64,000 nt of DNA from Phoenix dactylifera (taxonomy: Eukaryota > Streptophyta > Magnoliopsida > Arecales > Arecaceae): the NCBI RefSeq assembly GCF_009389715.1, contig NC_052406.1, positions 1,674,001 through 1,738,000 on the forward strand, given 5' to 3'. Both the position numbers and the translations under genes were made by a program. The notes beneath the pieces are model-generated. The model was not told where the DNA came from and made no database searches. It saw only the letters and a program-made list of their open reading frames with translations. Shown here in pieces: positions 1 through 12,569 of the stretch (positions are counted from its first letter, which is position 1; every line of letters begins with the position of its first letter).

Positions 1-600
1 TTCATCTCTTATTCTATATTTTCTTGTATTATTACATATGGATCTCAACATTCTCATTTTGGCCACACTTATCATATGCACATGTTTTTAACAGCCAAAC
101 ATTTTGCACCATAAAGCATAGCTGGTTATATGGCCATCATCAAGAATTTTTTCTTCAACTTGGTAGATATTCTGTGATCATATAATATTTCAGTTGTACC
201 TCTCCATTTATCCTATCTGCTTTAATCCTATGGATAACATCCTTTTCAATCTTATCTTTCTTATTAATAATTGATCCTAAATACTGAAATAATCACGTTT
301 AAGAACTTCATGACCTCAATTTTCATGCTATCTTCATCTATATTACTAATTTTATTAAAACTACATTCTATATATTCCTTCTTGGGCCTATTTAACTTAA
401 ACCTTTAGATTCCAAGTCACTTCTCCATACTTTCAACTTACGATTATCTCCAACCTTAGTTTCATCCACTAAAATTATGCTAACCGCAAATAATATATGC
501 AAAGGAATATTATCCTGAATATGGCTTGCATGCTCATCCATAACTAGTGCAAAAAGGTAAGGACTTAGTGCAGATCCTATGAACATGAGTCCTTATAGAG
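1..600 (-). mobile_element. Decayed LINE reverse-transcriptase fragment
   Basis: Read on the minus strand, 600 down to 1 gives the 3' part of a plant LINE reverse transcriptase. The stretch SALSPYLFALVMDEHASHIQ at 530-590 is the RT motif just before the catalytic box. It is followed by LVDETKVGDNRKLKVWRSDL, then, through several stops and frame changes, by YLGSIINKK (about 260-300) and the usual downstream region near 60-240. The catalytic YADD region is altered (FAVSIIL). It is non-functional, lies in or before the first visible intron of the LRR gene in antisense orientation, and runs off the left window edge. Confidence 0.75.
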
Positions 601-1699
601 TAGGAGGGTTGGGGAAGGTTGACGACTAGCATAAATCTGTAGTCATATCCTATGTATAAGAAAACTTTTGAAAAGTGTCCATTCTAAAACATTGTTCAAT
701 GTTGCTAACATGCATTTCCTTTAGAAAGATGGAAACCAATGCTATTGGCTACAAGTACATAAATATCATATGAGTTGTAGTACTAATGTCCATATCGGTC
801 ATAGTAAAATTATTTTATTTTATTTAATTTGTTATAGTTATCTGACATTTTAATGTATGCACAATGCTTGTTTATGTATCAGAATGTCAAATTGCTTATT
901 TAACATATCGATCAGCCTAAATATCAGAAAAGGAAGCCGAAAATCTTGATGAATGTCTTGTATCCATAGTTCAATTTATGTACATTTGGTTCATAGTAGC
1001 TTGTATGTGCTAGAAGTCTATTGATAATCCTAGACACCTTAATATACCATATTTTTTTTCATGCCCATATTTAGCATCTCTGCTGCAATCAATACATATA
1101 TCAGAGTCAGTAAACCTAAAAGCAATGTGTTCTTATGCACATTCACATGCATAGGTCATGCTCTTGGTCTGGTATGCCATATGAAGATTGAATATGCACT
1201 CCATTATTGCTTGGTTTATATTACCGATGCTTTGAAATGAGTATATGACTGGTATAGCAATTCCCAGAACATCTTTTTGCTTATCACCGAACCATGATAG
1301 TATTGCATCGGTTAGAAATTTTCAGTTTGAATTACATAAATATTTAATTTAAGGTTTTATATGTCATTATTGACTGGCAGCTTTCGTCATTGTAACATCA
1401 TAGAAATAATTTAGCATAATAAGAGATCACCGGTTGCCTCTCCTTTCTGCATGTGCATAATCTTAGCACGGGAGAATGGTGGCAGTTAATTCTCCCGCTG
1501 AGAATTGATAGCTGAAATGTTACTTTGGATGTGAATTTTCTTTTAAACTTCCCCCTTAGAGAGCTACCACCTTTCTAAGAAAAAAATATTGGTTTCAAAT
1601 TTGCGGATATAGTTATTGGTGAAGAAACTAGAAGTGATGATCATGTTGAACTTCCCTTTTAATATATAACATATTATAATAATCCTATTTCACTTGCAG
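601..1699. other. Intronic or upstream DNA of the LRR gene, no feature seen
   Basis: AT-rich sequence between the LINE relic and the first visible LRR exon. I see no open frame, RNA gene or clear repeat. The 5' exons of the LRR gene (signal peptide and N-terminal cap) are not here, so this is most likely intron. Confidence 0.5.
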
Positions 1700-4600
1700 G
1701 GAAGTGTATGCTGTATCAATAGTTGGTCCTTTTCCTACTGCTGTTACAAATCTACTGGATCTGACAAGGCTGTAAGAATTCTCTCCTCTTGTCGTCAAAG
1801 TTTGTGTTCATGAAATCTCAAAAATCCTAAGCCTGTTATTTAATGATCACTCTTTGTTTGCAATGCTTTTCCGGATAGTGTGTTACAATAAGAGAAATAC
1901 TTGCATTGTGCATTATTCACATTGCATATGTATTTGATCCTCAGAGTTTGATAAGTCAATTCTGCTGTTGAACATAGAAAATAATTTCATTGATGTCTGT
2001 CTGTTGTCCTAGACTCCTCGTTATCTATAGCAGTTTCGGCATCCGCCTGAGCCTGTTACCAATGATAATTTGACTTTGAAATAACTACAGGCACAGCACA
2101 TTTAGACAGCTTATTGAATCAGTCTAGAATGAACAGTGACAAGGATAAACATGCTCATGCTGGATTATAGATATTGAAGCCATAGATATTTGCTTGTTTC
2201 TATGAATGTGGATGGCTTGGACTACTGACATCTGATACTCTTCAATTGTATGTTGAAAATTCATTAATCTCTGCAAATGCTAAGCTCGATTAGGTGCGGT
2301 TGTTAAAGTCTAACAGACTAACACAAATGTAATTGCTATGCTACCAATATATTCAATATATCAAATGTTTTTGTTTTAGTCATTGAAGATGTGTCATTGT
2401 GGTTCTCTAAGCATATGAGATTTTCCCCATTTTATGGGGTGAAAGAATGGTGAAGCATGTCTGAATTTGTTTATGGGTATGATGGGCATAATCAATTTAT
2501 ACAGGCAAAACAAATTCACCTCTGGGTTCTGGGTGGTTCCTATGGAAGCGTGTTTATCTTTTTTTTTTCAATTCAAATTCTGTGTAACTATGCAATGCAG
2601 CTGCTCAACCTGACATATTCAAATTACAGGGATCTCCATAATAACAAGTTGACTGGGCCCATCCCTCCTCAAATCGGGCGGCTGAAGCACCTCAAGATAT
2701 TGTATGCTTCTCCAGATTTTGTTGGCTAATATTCACTTTTTGCGTTATTTTATTTTCTGTGTGATCTACTTCTACATTCAAATATTTGAGAATTTTCTCA
2801 TGTTACGTTGTTAGCCTTAAACACATTGTACAGATTTTGTCTTTAACATCTTCCATTATATAAATGCTAATACAGGTTGCAGGATTGTCAGTTGGAGACT
2901 TTTTTTCATGAAAAAATATAGTCAATTATCATCTTTGATGCTTAATTTTAACTTTTAGGATACCCATTTTTTATGAAATTAACAATTATTATTAGCAAAT
3001 TTAATAAAATACAAGATGCTTCCTCTGTTTCAGATTTGGCTTTATGATTTGTTCATAATTATTCGTTTCCACATGATATTGATACTATAATAGTGAAAGT
3101 ATGTTCAATGTGATGTGTAGAACAACTTTGAAGTCGAAGCAGGTGTTCATCTGAAATCTTCTCTGTGATTTTTTGTTGTTAGCTTCAATTCTTTCTTCAT
3201 GATGATAGATAACAAAATGCTGATGCATTAATTTTCATGAAAGTAAATCAGCTACTATTTACCACCACTTTCAGGATATCTAATGTAAACCATAAGAGAA
3301 ATCCACTTTTGAGAACTATTCGGACTTTTTTCTTGCTATATTGACATAGAATATGTCCAGGGTAGAGGAAGAAATGAAGTATGAACACAAGTAGGTGCAG
3401 TCAGTGATGATAAAACAGTTACAAAGAGTATTAGGCTGATATGCTTTTTATGAATGTATTGATTAAGTAGATTATTGATTTGGTTCTTTTCTTCCACTAA
3501 AATTGAGATAATCTTGCAACTGACAAGTCTCCGAAGTTTCTGGTCTTTTCAACTGGATGTTAGCAAGAATATATTGTTGTCAGAAAACCAAAACCCATGT
3601 CCATGTTTCCGGTTAATGAGTTACAAGACATTGAAATGCATCTTGTAAACCAGCTAGTCCAAAAATTTTGATTATAGTGTAAAATAATTGTTCATTATCC
3701 TTCATCTTTTTGAAAATTTTATTTCATAATTTCTATGTGATCTTATTAAACTATCATTATTTGATTTTGATTCATAATTCCCAGAGAAATTTATTTTTGT
3801 AATGCATGCAATGGAGGGCAATCAAGTCTTGCTGTAAGTCTAACTGGTCAGATTATGGACAGGCTCTACATCAAATAAAAACGTCAGCCTTTGACGCATG
3901 TTTCTATATTCATATTTGGGTGTTGCAATCTAAATTACACTTGCACAATTATTATTTTTTTATGCAAGAAATAACTGTACCTGCCTTGTTAAATATTATC
4001 ATTATTGTAGTTAAGAAAAGCTGATGTAAGCTGACAAGTTGTTACCTAAGCAATTAATAATCTCATTTATGCAATATTGTTTTATTGTTTGCTTCTCAGG
4101 AACCTGAGATGGAATAAGCTACAAGATATTCTTCCTCCTGAAATTGGCGAACTAAAGAAACTAACACACTTGTACGCATGCTAGAATTTCCCAGTTCTTG
4201 GACTTAGTTTCCTTCTTTGAGGTTTGTTATATGAGATTTCTGCAGGTACCTGAGCTTCAATAATTTTAAAGGTGAAATTCCTGTGGAGCTTGCAAACTTA
4301 CCAGAACTTCGTTATCTCTATCTTCATGAGAACCGTTTTACTGGAAAAATTCCTCCAGAGTTGGGAAATCTCAAAAACCTACGACACCTGTAACTCTCTC
4401 TCTCTCTCTCTCTCTCTTGTATGACCCTCTGGAAGGATCAGTCATTGATCTGAATTTCTGACCAATCAGAGATTCTTAGATTCTTCCCTCTTATTGTTCC
4501 CTAATGATATTATGCTGGCCAACTGTTATAATTTGCTAACCGTTTAATTCTCAGTGATGTTGGTAACAACCACTTAACGGGAACATTAAGAGACCTCATC

Positions 4601-5232
4601 CGCAATGGGGATTGCTTTCCTTCCCTCCGCAACTTGTATGTGGATATCTCTCTGTATTTAATGTTATCATTATTTCTGTTGAGCTTGTATATATTCTTCC
4701 TAAATATTGAACTCAAACTGTGATATTTAGATACCTGAACAATAACCATTTGAGTGGTGGCCTGCCGGATCAGCTTGCAAATTTGACCAACCTGGAAATT
4801 TTGTATCTATCATACAACAAGATGACTGGACCTGTAACTCCAAAGCTTGCTGATATTCCAAGATTGACTTATTTGTGAGCGTACCATCTGAACTTTAAAT
4901 GAGGAACTTCTAATCCAATCTGGTTTTGATAGCTTCCTCCTTATTGGGCACTCATCTGTATCTTGTTTTTAAACATGTTATCAGGTACTTGGACCACAAT
5001 GCATTCACAGGGAGGATCCCTGTTGGGTTATATAAGCACCCCTTCCTGAAAGAGCTGTGAGCTTCCTAATGTCTTGGTTTTCTCATGCTGTATATATTGT
5101 ATCATCCAATGAATATTTTCTCAGAAGTAAATTTGTTGCAGGTACATTGAAGGTAACCAGTTCAAGCCTGGGGCAAAGCCAAAGGGCACACATAAGGTTC
5201 TTGAAGTCGCTGACACCGAGTTTGTGTTCTAA
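1700..5232 (+). CDS. Leucine-rich repeat protein (non-kinase), 3' part
   Basis: Eight exons fit GT/AG borders in one continuous frame: 1700-1771, 2630-2701, 4100-4171, 4246-4389, 4555-4635, 4731-4874, 4985-5056 and 5142-5232 (stop TAA). They encode about 248 residues of plant-type LRRs, for example LDLHNNKLTGPIPPQIGRLK and LYLHENRFTGKIPPELGNLK. The protein ends shortly after the last repeat (IEGNQFKPGAKPKGTHKVLE, then a 10-residue tail), with no transmembrane segment or kinase. This is the layout of small secreted plant LRR proteins of about 330 aa that databases often label receptor-like. Six exons are exactly 72 or 144 bp, one is 81 bp, and all junctions fall at the same codon phase. The start, signal peptide and first repeats lie upstream of the window. 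Role: protein binding at the cell surface is inferred from the fold; the partner is unknown. Confidence 0.88.
4394..4417. repeat. (CT)n microsatellite next to a splice donor
   Basis: Twelve CT units begin four bases after the donor GT that closes LRR exon 4246-4389. Confidence 0.9.
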
Positions 5233-6064
5233 TGAACCCCACATAATCCTTTATTTCTTGAGGGATTATCCCCACTATATTTTGCTAGAGTCCTGCAAAC
5301 TGTGTATATGATTAGCTATGTTTTGTAGTATATACCCAAATAAATCTGATATTCAATACAGAGTCATTATGTTCAATGAGGATGCAACTTTTGCGAGTGG
5401 TTTGCAGATTGCCAATTCCAATTGGTATTTTGTGTTTGATTACATTGCAGTCTAAATAATTCATGTAGAAAAAGCATTGGTTATTAGGCTAAGCCTTCTA
5501 TTGGAAACCAGGAAGAAAGGAAAAAATGCAGGATGATATGAAGATTAGATTATCGCTCGAGCTTGTGGTATGTTCTGCAGATGCTGTCTTTAGACATTAA
5601 TCCTGTTCCCGTTTATGCATTTTCAGCAATTTTATCTCAAGAGTTCGCGGTCTTTCCGGCAAAGAGAGAGAGAGAGAGAGAGACCATAGCATAAAACATG
5701 ATAACATCACGGGTGGTTAAAAAGATCTTGCATTCAAGAAGAGATCCGATGGGTATATTATCAACTTTGTGCTGCAATTAGGGTCATTTTGGAAGGAAAA
5801 AAATATCAAAAATTTCATCAAATTTGCTTAGGAAAGGTTGGTTCTACAAGCATCAATCTCTCCAACAAGTTTATTCTATGTAATCAAAAGCAAATGCTAA
5901 GGCTTTCTAAGCTTTGATACAACATTAAATAGGTAGCTTGTTGAGGTTCTACTTTTAGCATGGTGATTGTCCTTTTCCTCTTTTTTTCTGCTCCTTCTCC
6001 CCTTCTTCTGGAATTATTTCTTCTCTTAGTGAATTTGGGTGGCTTATCTTTCCTTTTCAACATC
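5233..6064. other. LRR 3' untranslated region and spacer
   Basis: Follows the LRR stop codon. It contains a short GA microsatellite near 5663-5682 and otherwise no recognisable gene. Confidence 0.5.
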
Positions 6065-6290
6065 GTAGCATTAGGAGTAATAGTTGCAGCAGAAACATCA
6101 GATAAGAACAACAACAATAATAAATTGTTGGCATATGGTGTAGCATGAGGAGTAATAGTAGCAGCAGAAACAGCAGATAAGAACAACAACAATAATAAAA
6201 TTGTTGGCATATGGTGTAGCATTAGGAGTAATAGTAGCAGCAGAAACAGCAGAAAAGAACAACAACAATAATAAAATTGTTGGCATATGA
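6065..6290. repeat. Minisatellite, three tandem units of about 75 bp
   Basis: Three near-identical units start at 6065, 6140 and 6216. Each begins GTAGCATTAGGAGTAATAG and ends near TTGTTGGCATATG, with an AACAACAACAATAATAA core. Units differ by a few substitutions and one inserted base. Open frames on both strands here (5884-6394) are products of the repeat. Confidence 0.9.
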
Positions 6291-7200
6291 ATTAGTTGTG
6301 TTTCTGGTTTCATGCTAATTAGTTCTAGTAGCAATGAAAGAAGGAGATGGAATATGGAACATAAAATTAGGCCACAAATAGAGTGTGCACACATAATGCC
6401 AGTATACCGGAGATGGTGATGCTAATTTGGTGGCTTGACATAAGTCTCCAGAAACCAAGAAGTCTTATTATAAAAAAAGAACTAATTAGAAGAAAAATAT
6501 TTGGGATGTAAATCTTATATCGTTTTCTAGGATAGAGCTGAAGTCATGGGTGGGAAGGGAAATAGATATGTGCTCTTGTTTTCGTGACAAACATATGATA
6601 ATGGTGATCTCAAAAAGTGCTCTACATGCTTGCTAAGTCCATGTTCGAATACTTAATACCTAACTAGGGATAGATAGATTTAATCATTTGTAACAACCCC
6701 TAACCAGCTCTTTGCTATTTGGTTGATATTTCGTATTTAGTGATACCTTTATTGAAAATGTAAAAAAGTAAAGAGACAGAAGAGAGAGCTTTGGGGATTA
6801 CCTCCTCCATGACATAAAGTTAAACAGGCTAAGTGACTTTTAGAAGATTGACCGAATAACTTTAATCATCACTTTTTGGCATGTGCTTGGCTTCTTAAAC
6901 CACGAACCCACCTTTAACCAATAAATAGCAAGTATCCAAATACAGCTTAAAGAAAACAAGGCTTCTGATATATACAAATGTTTATAGCAATATATGCATG
7001 TTTTTCCTCCCTTCAATATGTTGCATGAGGGATTCCCAAGCAAGGAACATCAACAGTATTCATCCATTGCAATATTAAGGGATTGTGTTGCTCCCTTGCA
7101 TTTCTAATAATACAAGATGAATTTTTTTGTACATCCCATTATCTTGTAGTGACTCAATATTTAATTTCTTGTTTATAAGTTGAAGTCCATGTGTTGCAAG
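6291..7200. other. Intergenic DNA, no feature seen
   Basis: AT-rich, no coding-like frame, no clear repeat. Confidence 0.5.
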
Positions 7201-7859
7201 TAGGGTTGGAATGGGTCGGGTTGGGTCGAGTTTTCATACAGCCTAGGCCCGAACAGAAAAATTAGAGCTCCAAGTCAGGCTGAGGTTTGAAATTTCTTTC
7301 AAAATTCGAGTTTGAACTCAGTTTGAAGCCTGACCTAGATCTAGGCCTGAGCTTCTCCTTCGGGCTTTGGTGCAAAATAAGCGAGAGAGGGAAAAGAGAG
7401 AGCATTTGGAGAGAAGAGAGAGAGAGAGAGGAAAAATAGATTTAGAGGAAGAGAGGTGAAGAAAGATTGGGAGGAAGAGAAATAAGAGAGAGACTAGGCA
7501 GAAGAGATTAGAGAGAGATCGGGAGGAAGAGAGGAGATCAAGCAAGATAGATTGGGAGGACTAGGGAGAGAGAGAGAGGAGAGAGAGATCAGGAGAGAGA
7601 GAGAGAGAGAGGAGAGATGCGAGAGAGATTTGTTCAGGCTTGGATTAGGTCCAGCCATTGAACTTAGGTTCCGGCCAGGCCTAGATGGGGCCAAACATTG
7701 GCCTGAGCCCATCTTAAAATTTTTTTGGACCCTACTTTTAGGCACAATCCTACATCATGACTTGTAAACTGACCCAACCTAATAGGTCTCGGGTTGGCTC
7801 GGGACGATTTCCAATTCTATTTGTTGATCCAGCCTGCCTGGGCCTATTTCCAACCCTAG
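7201..7859. mobile_element. Non-autonomous element with inverted ends (MITE-like)
   Basis: The left end reads TAGGGTTGGAATGGG and the right end closes with TTTCCAACCCTAG, an inverted match of about 11 bp. The interior has GGGTCGGGTTGGGTCGAG-type sequence near both ends, read in opposite senses, and a purine-rich GAGAGA centre at 7380-7630. There is no transposase. Open frames at 7318-7767 are caused by the GA tract. I could not fix a target-site duplication, so the superfamily is open. Confidence 0.6.
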
Positions 7860-10008
7860 TTATAAAATAATGTTTTTTTTAAAATTAATTTTCTTCTTTC
7901 TCGACTTTTTATAGGATGAGGCCTGCCTTTTTTTTAAAAAAAATTACAGAATAGTTTAGTCTTGAGTCCCCCTTGGATCTTGTGGCTATGAACTTAAAGA
8001 TTTTCATGTTGTTTGGTTACTGAGAGCTCTTCCTAGTTTGAGACCTTTCTGTCTTCTTTTCCTATTCTTTTGCTGTGGTATTTTTGGTTGTCTCCTATAT
8101 CACCCTATCCATGCCTTTTTTTTTTTTTTAATAACCATGCCTTCATTGTCATGTTAAACTGCAGCTATAGTCAAACAGTTCTATAATTGCCTGCAGGATG
8201 CTTTACCCTTTGTAGAGTTCTGTCATCATGCATGAGAGGTAGGTGGGAGTCCTGGACGCGGAGAGCATAAAACAAAGGCTCCATGAACAAAAGTGTCAGA
8301 AAGTGGCCGCATAACATCATTAAAGATATGCTACTTGCCCTTGAGAAGCTTTATGCCATACAATCCCATTATATTCTTCTTATCTATTAAAGGCCTTTGG
8401 GCGTCATTACTTTCTATGAAGCAGCACTTTTTCCTTTTGGTGGCCCCATGAAATTTATCATCATGTCCTCTAAAATTTGAATCATATTAGCGTAACAACA
8501 AGCAAATTAAAATAATTCACCAAAATACTTTAAGTGAGAGAGCTATCATACAAGTCCAAATAGCATGTGATATGGTGCTAGGGTACCATTGGAGGTATGC
8601 CAATGGTAGAGGGTGGGTAAAGCTTGGGTCATAACCAGCATGATAGCGAAGAACAACATTATTGGAGGATCGTTTGCTGCGTTGAATTGCTGGTGCTTGT
8701 TATATTTTTTCTTCTTATTTGAGGTTTCTTATATATAAATTAATAGTACAGTTGCTTGTGTGGCATCTTATGTGGCCAACTACACAGGATCAATATTATA
8801 GGATTCTAAGGCACATCTTCTTGTTTCATTGTTAAATATTTGATTTGTTGATTCTTATGTACTTGTTTGGTTTAATTTATCTGTTTCTACTAAAAATAAA
8901 ATAAAGGTTCGTTTATCGCCAACTTTTTAGATGGCTCTTGCTTTGGTCCATATGACCCTTTTTTTCATGTAATAACTTCCACTCTGATCCAGTATAATTT
9001 TGTTATGGCAGCTCAAAAGATTCCTTACTAATGGCCCTAATAGCTAAATATTTTTTATCAGATGAGAACTACCAAATGTTATGATCCCAACCAATACATT
9101 ATAAAGTTCTCAGGCACTAGAGGCATTAGGCTTGGGGTCCCAACTAGAGTAATGAGGATGAGTCTAGCTTAGACCATCAATTCATGATTGCAACTTGAGC
9201 GCTTGGTTTCCTTTCAAGAAACAAACAGCCATGAGTCTTGGTTTCAAATTTGAAATCATCACATGAAGTATGGTATCTTTGATGCTTGTAGCTTCTGTTC
9301 TTTGTCAAATTACAAGGCTAGAGATCCATTTCTAAAGCATGCAAGAGTGGTCCAACTTGAAAGTCCTATTAAGTACTGCTGTCCTTACTACACAGACACT
9401 TGTAATTGGTCCCTTGGAACTAGGAAAAATACATAAAAATGAATATTTGGCATGCTATAATGATAGCTAGAACACTCTTATGAAGAACATCAAAAGTTTT
9501 AAGTGCTCTCCAAGTCTTTTTTTTTTCTTTCTGTTTTATACTGAATATATTCTGTCTGCTCCCCTCTATTTCAATCATCTATGAAACTAAACATCTCACA
9601 TCACTCAATCTTATACTACAAGTAGAAGAAACATGCTTAGAATATGGTGCTAAAAGTCGCCATGCAAACCAATAGGCATTTAAAATTAACATAAATGGGA
9701 GGAACATTATATAAACTACCATATCACATGATTTATGTTCACTTTGAGCAAGGAAAAGTTTTTAAGTTGAACCTTACACAAAGGACAGATCATATTAAAA
9801 TAGTATTTTGCAAGATCTGCCTTCCTCAAGTGGAGGAAGGCATGTGCATTGTGGTTAAAATTATGCCTATGGCTTATACTTGGTCAGAGTGCCATTGAAA
9901 GGGAGGACGTGTATCCACTTTATCCTGCATCAACTCAGTATAAGCCAATCAACTCATCTTATTAATAAAATGCACAAAGTCCTTCATTATACATTCCCAT
10001 CCAAGGTA
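7860..10008. other. Intergenic DNA, no gene recognised
   Basis: About 2.1 kb with poly-T runs at 8118-8130 and 9516-9527. Short frames at 9695-10083 look random. Confidence 0.5.
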
Positions 10009-10409
10009 TGCGAGGACCATGCGAGCGTATATTTAATCGCATATCGATTATTCGCTGGAAAGATCTTAGATATTTATATATGATCAAGAAACTTAAATAA
10101 TATCTTCATGCTAGCCTTTTTGATGAGATCCTGAGTTGTTACAAATAGTATCAGAGCGGACCTAGCTCATGGCCCATGTCGACTAGGGGGACACTGCAGC
10201 ACAGACTCATTGAGACTAACTACGAGCCGATCATAGTACTTGTGATTAGATTTGAATGGATTTGGACCTTTAGCCTAACGAGTACGTTAGGATTTAAATG
10301 GGAAAAGTATGTAAGGATCCGTGTTTAGTCCTACCTCAATTATTCGCTGGGTAGACCTGGGTACTTATATAATATCAAGAAACCCAGATAATATTTTCTA
10401 GCCATTAGT
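10009..10409 (+). mobile_element. TRIM-like miniature LTR retroelement
   Basis: A likely left LTR (10009-10143) starts TGCGAGGACC and ends GTTGTTACA. It is followed after two bases by TAGTATCAGAGC (10146-10157), close to the methionine-initiator tRNA primer-binding site TGGTATCAGAGC of plant LTR elements. The 150-bp interior has no coding capacity and ends in a purine stretch (GGGAAAAG, 10300-10307). A second, diverged LTR copy begins at 10310 (TGTAAGGATCC, then ATTATTCGCTGG as in the left copy) and breaks off near 10405. LTR, primer site, tiny interior, polypurine and LTR in about 400 bp is the TRIM architecture. Confidence 0.7.
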
Positions 10410-10414
10410 CTAAA

Positions 10415-10520
10415 TCGAACAGTACGGAATGTACCGTACTGTACCAGTATGGATGGTGACGGTATGAGACGTACCGTACTGTACCGGAATAGGTGGTATA
10501 CCGACATTCGGTATCAAAAA
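10415..10520. repeat. GTACCG-rich dispersed repeat, copy A
   Basis: Dense GTACCGTACTGTACC-like words, several self-complementary. It interrupts the right LTR of the TRIM-like element. A related block lies at 19007-19205. Confidence 0.65.
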
Positions 10521-12540
10521 AAATATATTAAAACTTAATAGTTTTCTGCAAACAAATTGCCCCCAAGACAGAGTACGAGCGAGTTATTCTCCAATAGCCT
10601 GCTCAATTTTATGGCCACCAGTCTCGTCCTTCATCTATGTATCTGTTGGCTAATATTGTTCTTCTTGGTAATATTAGATATTGCTCTTCTGATGCCAAGG
10701 TGCCAAAAAAAGGAGTTGCGTATAAACTAGGAATATAGAGGTGTCAGCCTGCCAATATAGCAAAGACATAGAGAATGCTTCAGGGAAGTGAGATTAGACT
10801 ATTTGAGAAGTGATACAAGGATAATACAACGGTAAAATATGATTGTAAGTACTGCATGATATTAATAGGCACTCGGTACCACAGGGTGAGGAGATATTAG
10901 ATGATGTAAAGTTTCATGTGTTACTTATGACTATATACACTATTTCTCACAAAAAGTTATGACAACAAAAAGTCATCACATTGGTAAATAGGATTGCTCT
11001 ACACTTGTTCTTATCTTTCCGGTCAGAGTCCACTTTATAGTGGGGAAGAAAGAATCTGAAAATAGGAAATCTTGTACCTAGTATTGACTTAGAGAAAAAA
11101 CCTATTGGCTAACCAGAAAAAAAAAATACTTGAATGCATCAAGAAAAAAAAATAATGCTACAAAATAAATGATAAACTTCATGTCATACTCCGAATAAAC
11201 CCTTTAAATCCATCGGCCAATCATTTTACGAGTTAAATAGAAATATTATTAGCTAATTATTGAGACCATTGTGTGTTTTTTTATAAATAAATTAAACTGT
11301 TATATGCATTTTATGCAACAATTATGATAATTAAACAATATTGCATGTCTAGGGTTCTGATAGTGAAACTTTACTCTTTGATCCATCTTTCTTCATCAAC
11401 CTAATCTCTATACTCTCTCTTTCAAATATTTGTTGGCTTAATACCTTTGAACTCTTAAGACTTATAGACATTTCTAATAGTTTTCACCAACCCTAAACCC
11501 TTCAATGGGTATTTACCAGCTCCCACCGGCCCTTGCGTCAAAGTCTTCCTACTAATATTAACCAGTCAAATTTGCAAACTAGCCAACTCCAAGTAGATAG
11601 GAAGGGCTTTCAAATATCACTTGTTTAAAAAGCTACTGATATCTTCAGCTGATTTTGTTGTTTTCATAACAAAAAATTAGACACTAGTTATTATGTCCTT
11701 AAAATTAATAGAATATAAATATTAAACTTTACTAGAACAATTTGTGCAATACAACTATCTTTGGTAATATCACCACCTTAACTCTAATGGTCAGGATGTT
11801 AGGTACAAATCTAGTTAAATGGGGACAATATTCAAGACTTCCAAAGTATAGAAAGACACAGACCAAGCGAAGTCATTTAATTATATCCCTATCCACTTAT
11901 AGCTCAATTTAATCAAAACCTTAATCCTAAACTAGTTGGAGTCTATATCCTCTTATCAACCCACCAAGTTAAGTCATTTAATTATGCCCCTATCCTCTTA
12001 TAGCTCAACTTAACTAGTTGGAGTCATATCCTCTTATCAACCCATTGTTATATGAGGTTTACTTCCTTCATTACCTTTAATTCCTCCACGTCAACCCCCT
12101 ACAAATAGAAAATCACCCCTCATTTTTTTCCATTTTCCTCTTTCTCATTCTCTTTTTTTTGTTGACTGAGGATCCGAAACCCCAAAACAACTAAAAGTTT
12201 TTTTTTTTTTTTGGGTACAGCGGCTTCATATTAATCTTGTGAGCACTGCTATAAAAAAAATAAGCATTGATTAATGAGTTTATTTCTTATTTTTGGTGTG
12301 CTTTTATGCAAATATATATTCAAATTATTTATTAAAAAAAAAGTTCAAACAAGGAGGAAGAAAGATAGAATAAGACAAATCTTTCTCTCTCTCATGGAAG
12401 GAGGAAAGAATCTTCCCACCGACCCACCCATTCCATAAATCATCGTAAAAATTAAATAAATAATAATAATAATAATAATCGTAAATTTTTATTTTAAAAT
12501 TTAATATAGTATAGAAACGAGAGAGAGGCAAACTTATGAA
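10521..12540. other. Intergenic DNA and GAUT promoter side, no gene recognised
   Basis: AT-rich with poly-T near 12200 and a short TAA repeat near 12460-12480. An imperfect local duplication occurs at 11862-12045, where a phrase close to TCCTCTTATCAACCCA recurs. The last few hundred bases would hold the GAUT promoter, but I see no element I can defend. Confidence 0.45.
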
Positions 12541-12569
12541 TCGCTCCTACCCCCGTTTTCGGGTCCCCA

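Noticed and set aside
7318-7767. Open frames in a GA-rich stretch
   Set aside because: Leu/Ser or Arg/Glu runs made by the GAGAGA core of the inverted-end element.
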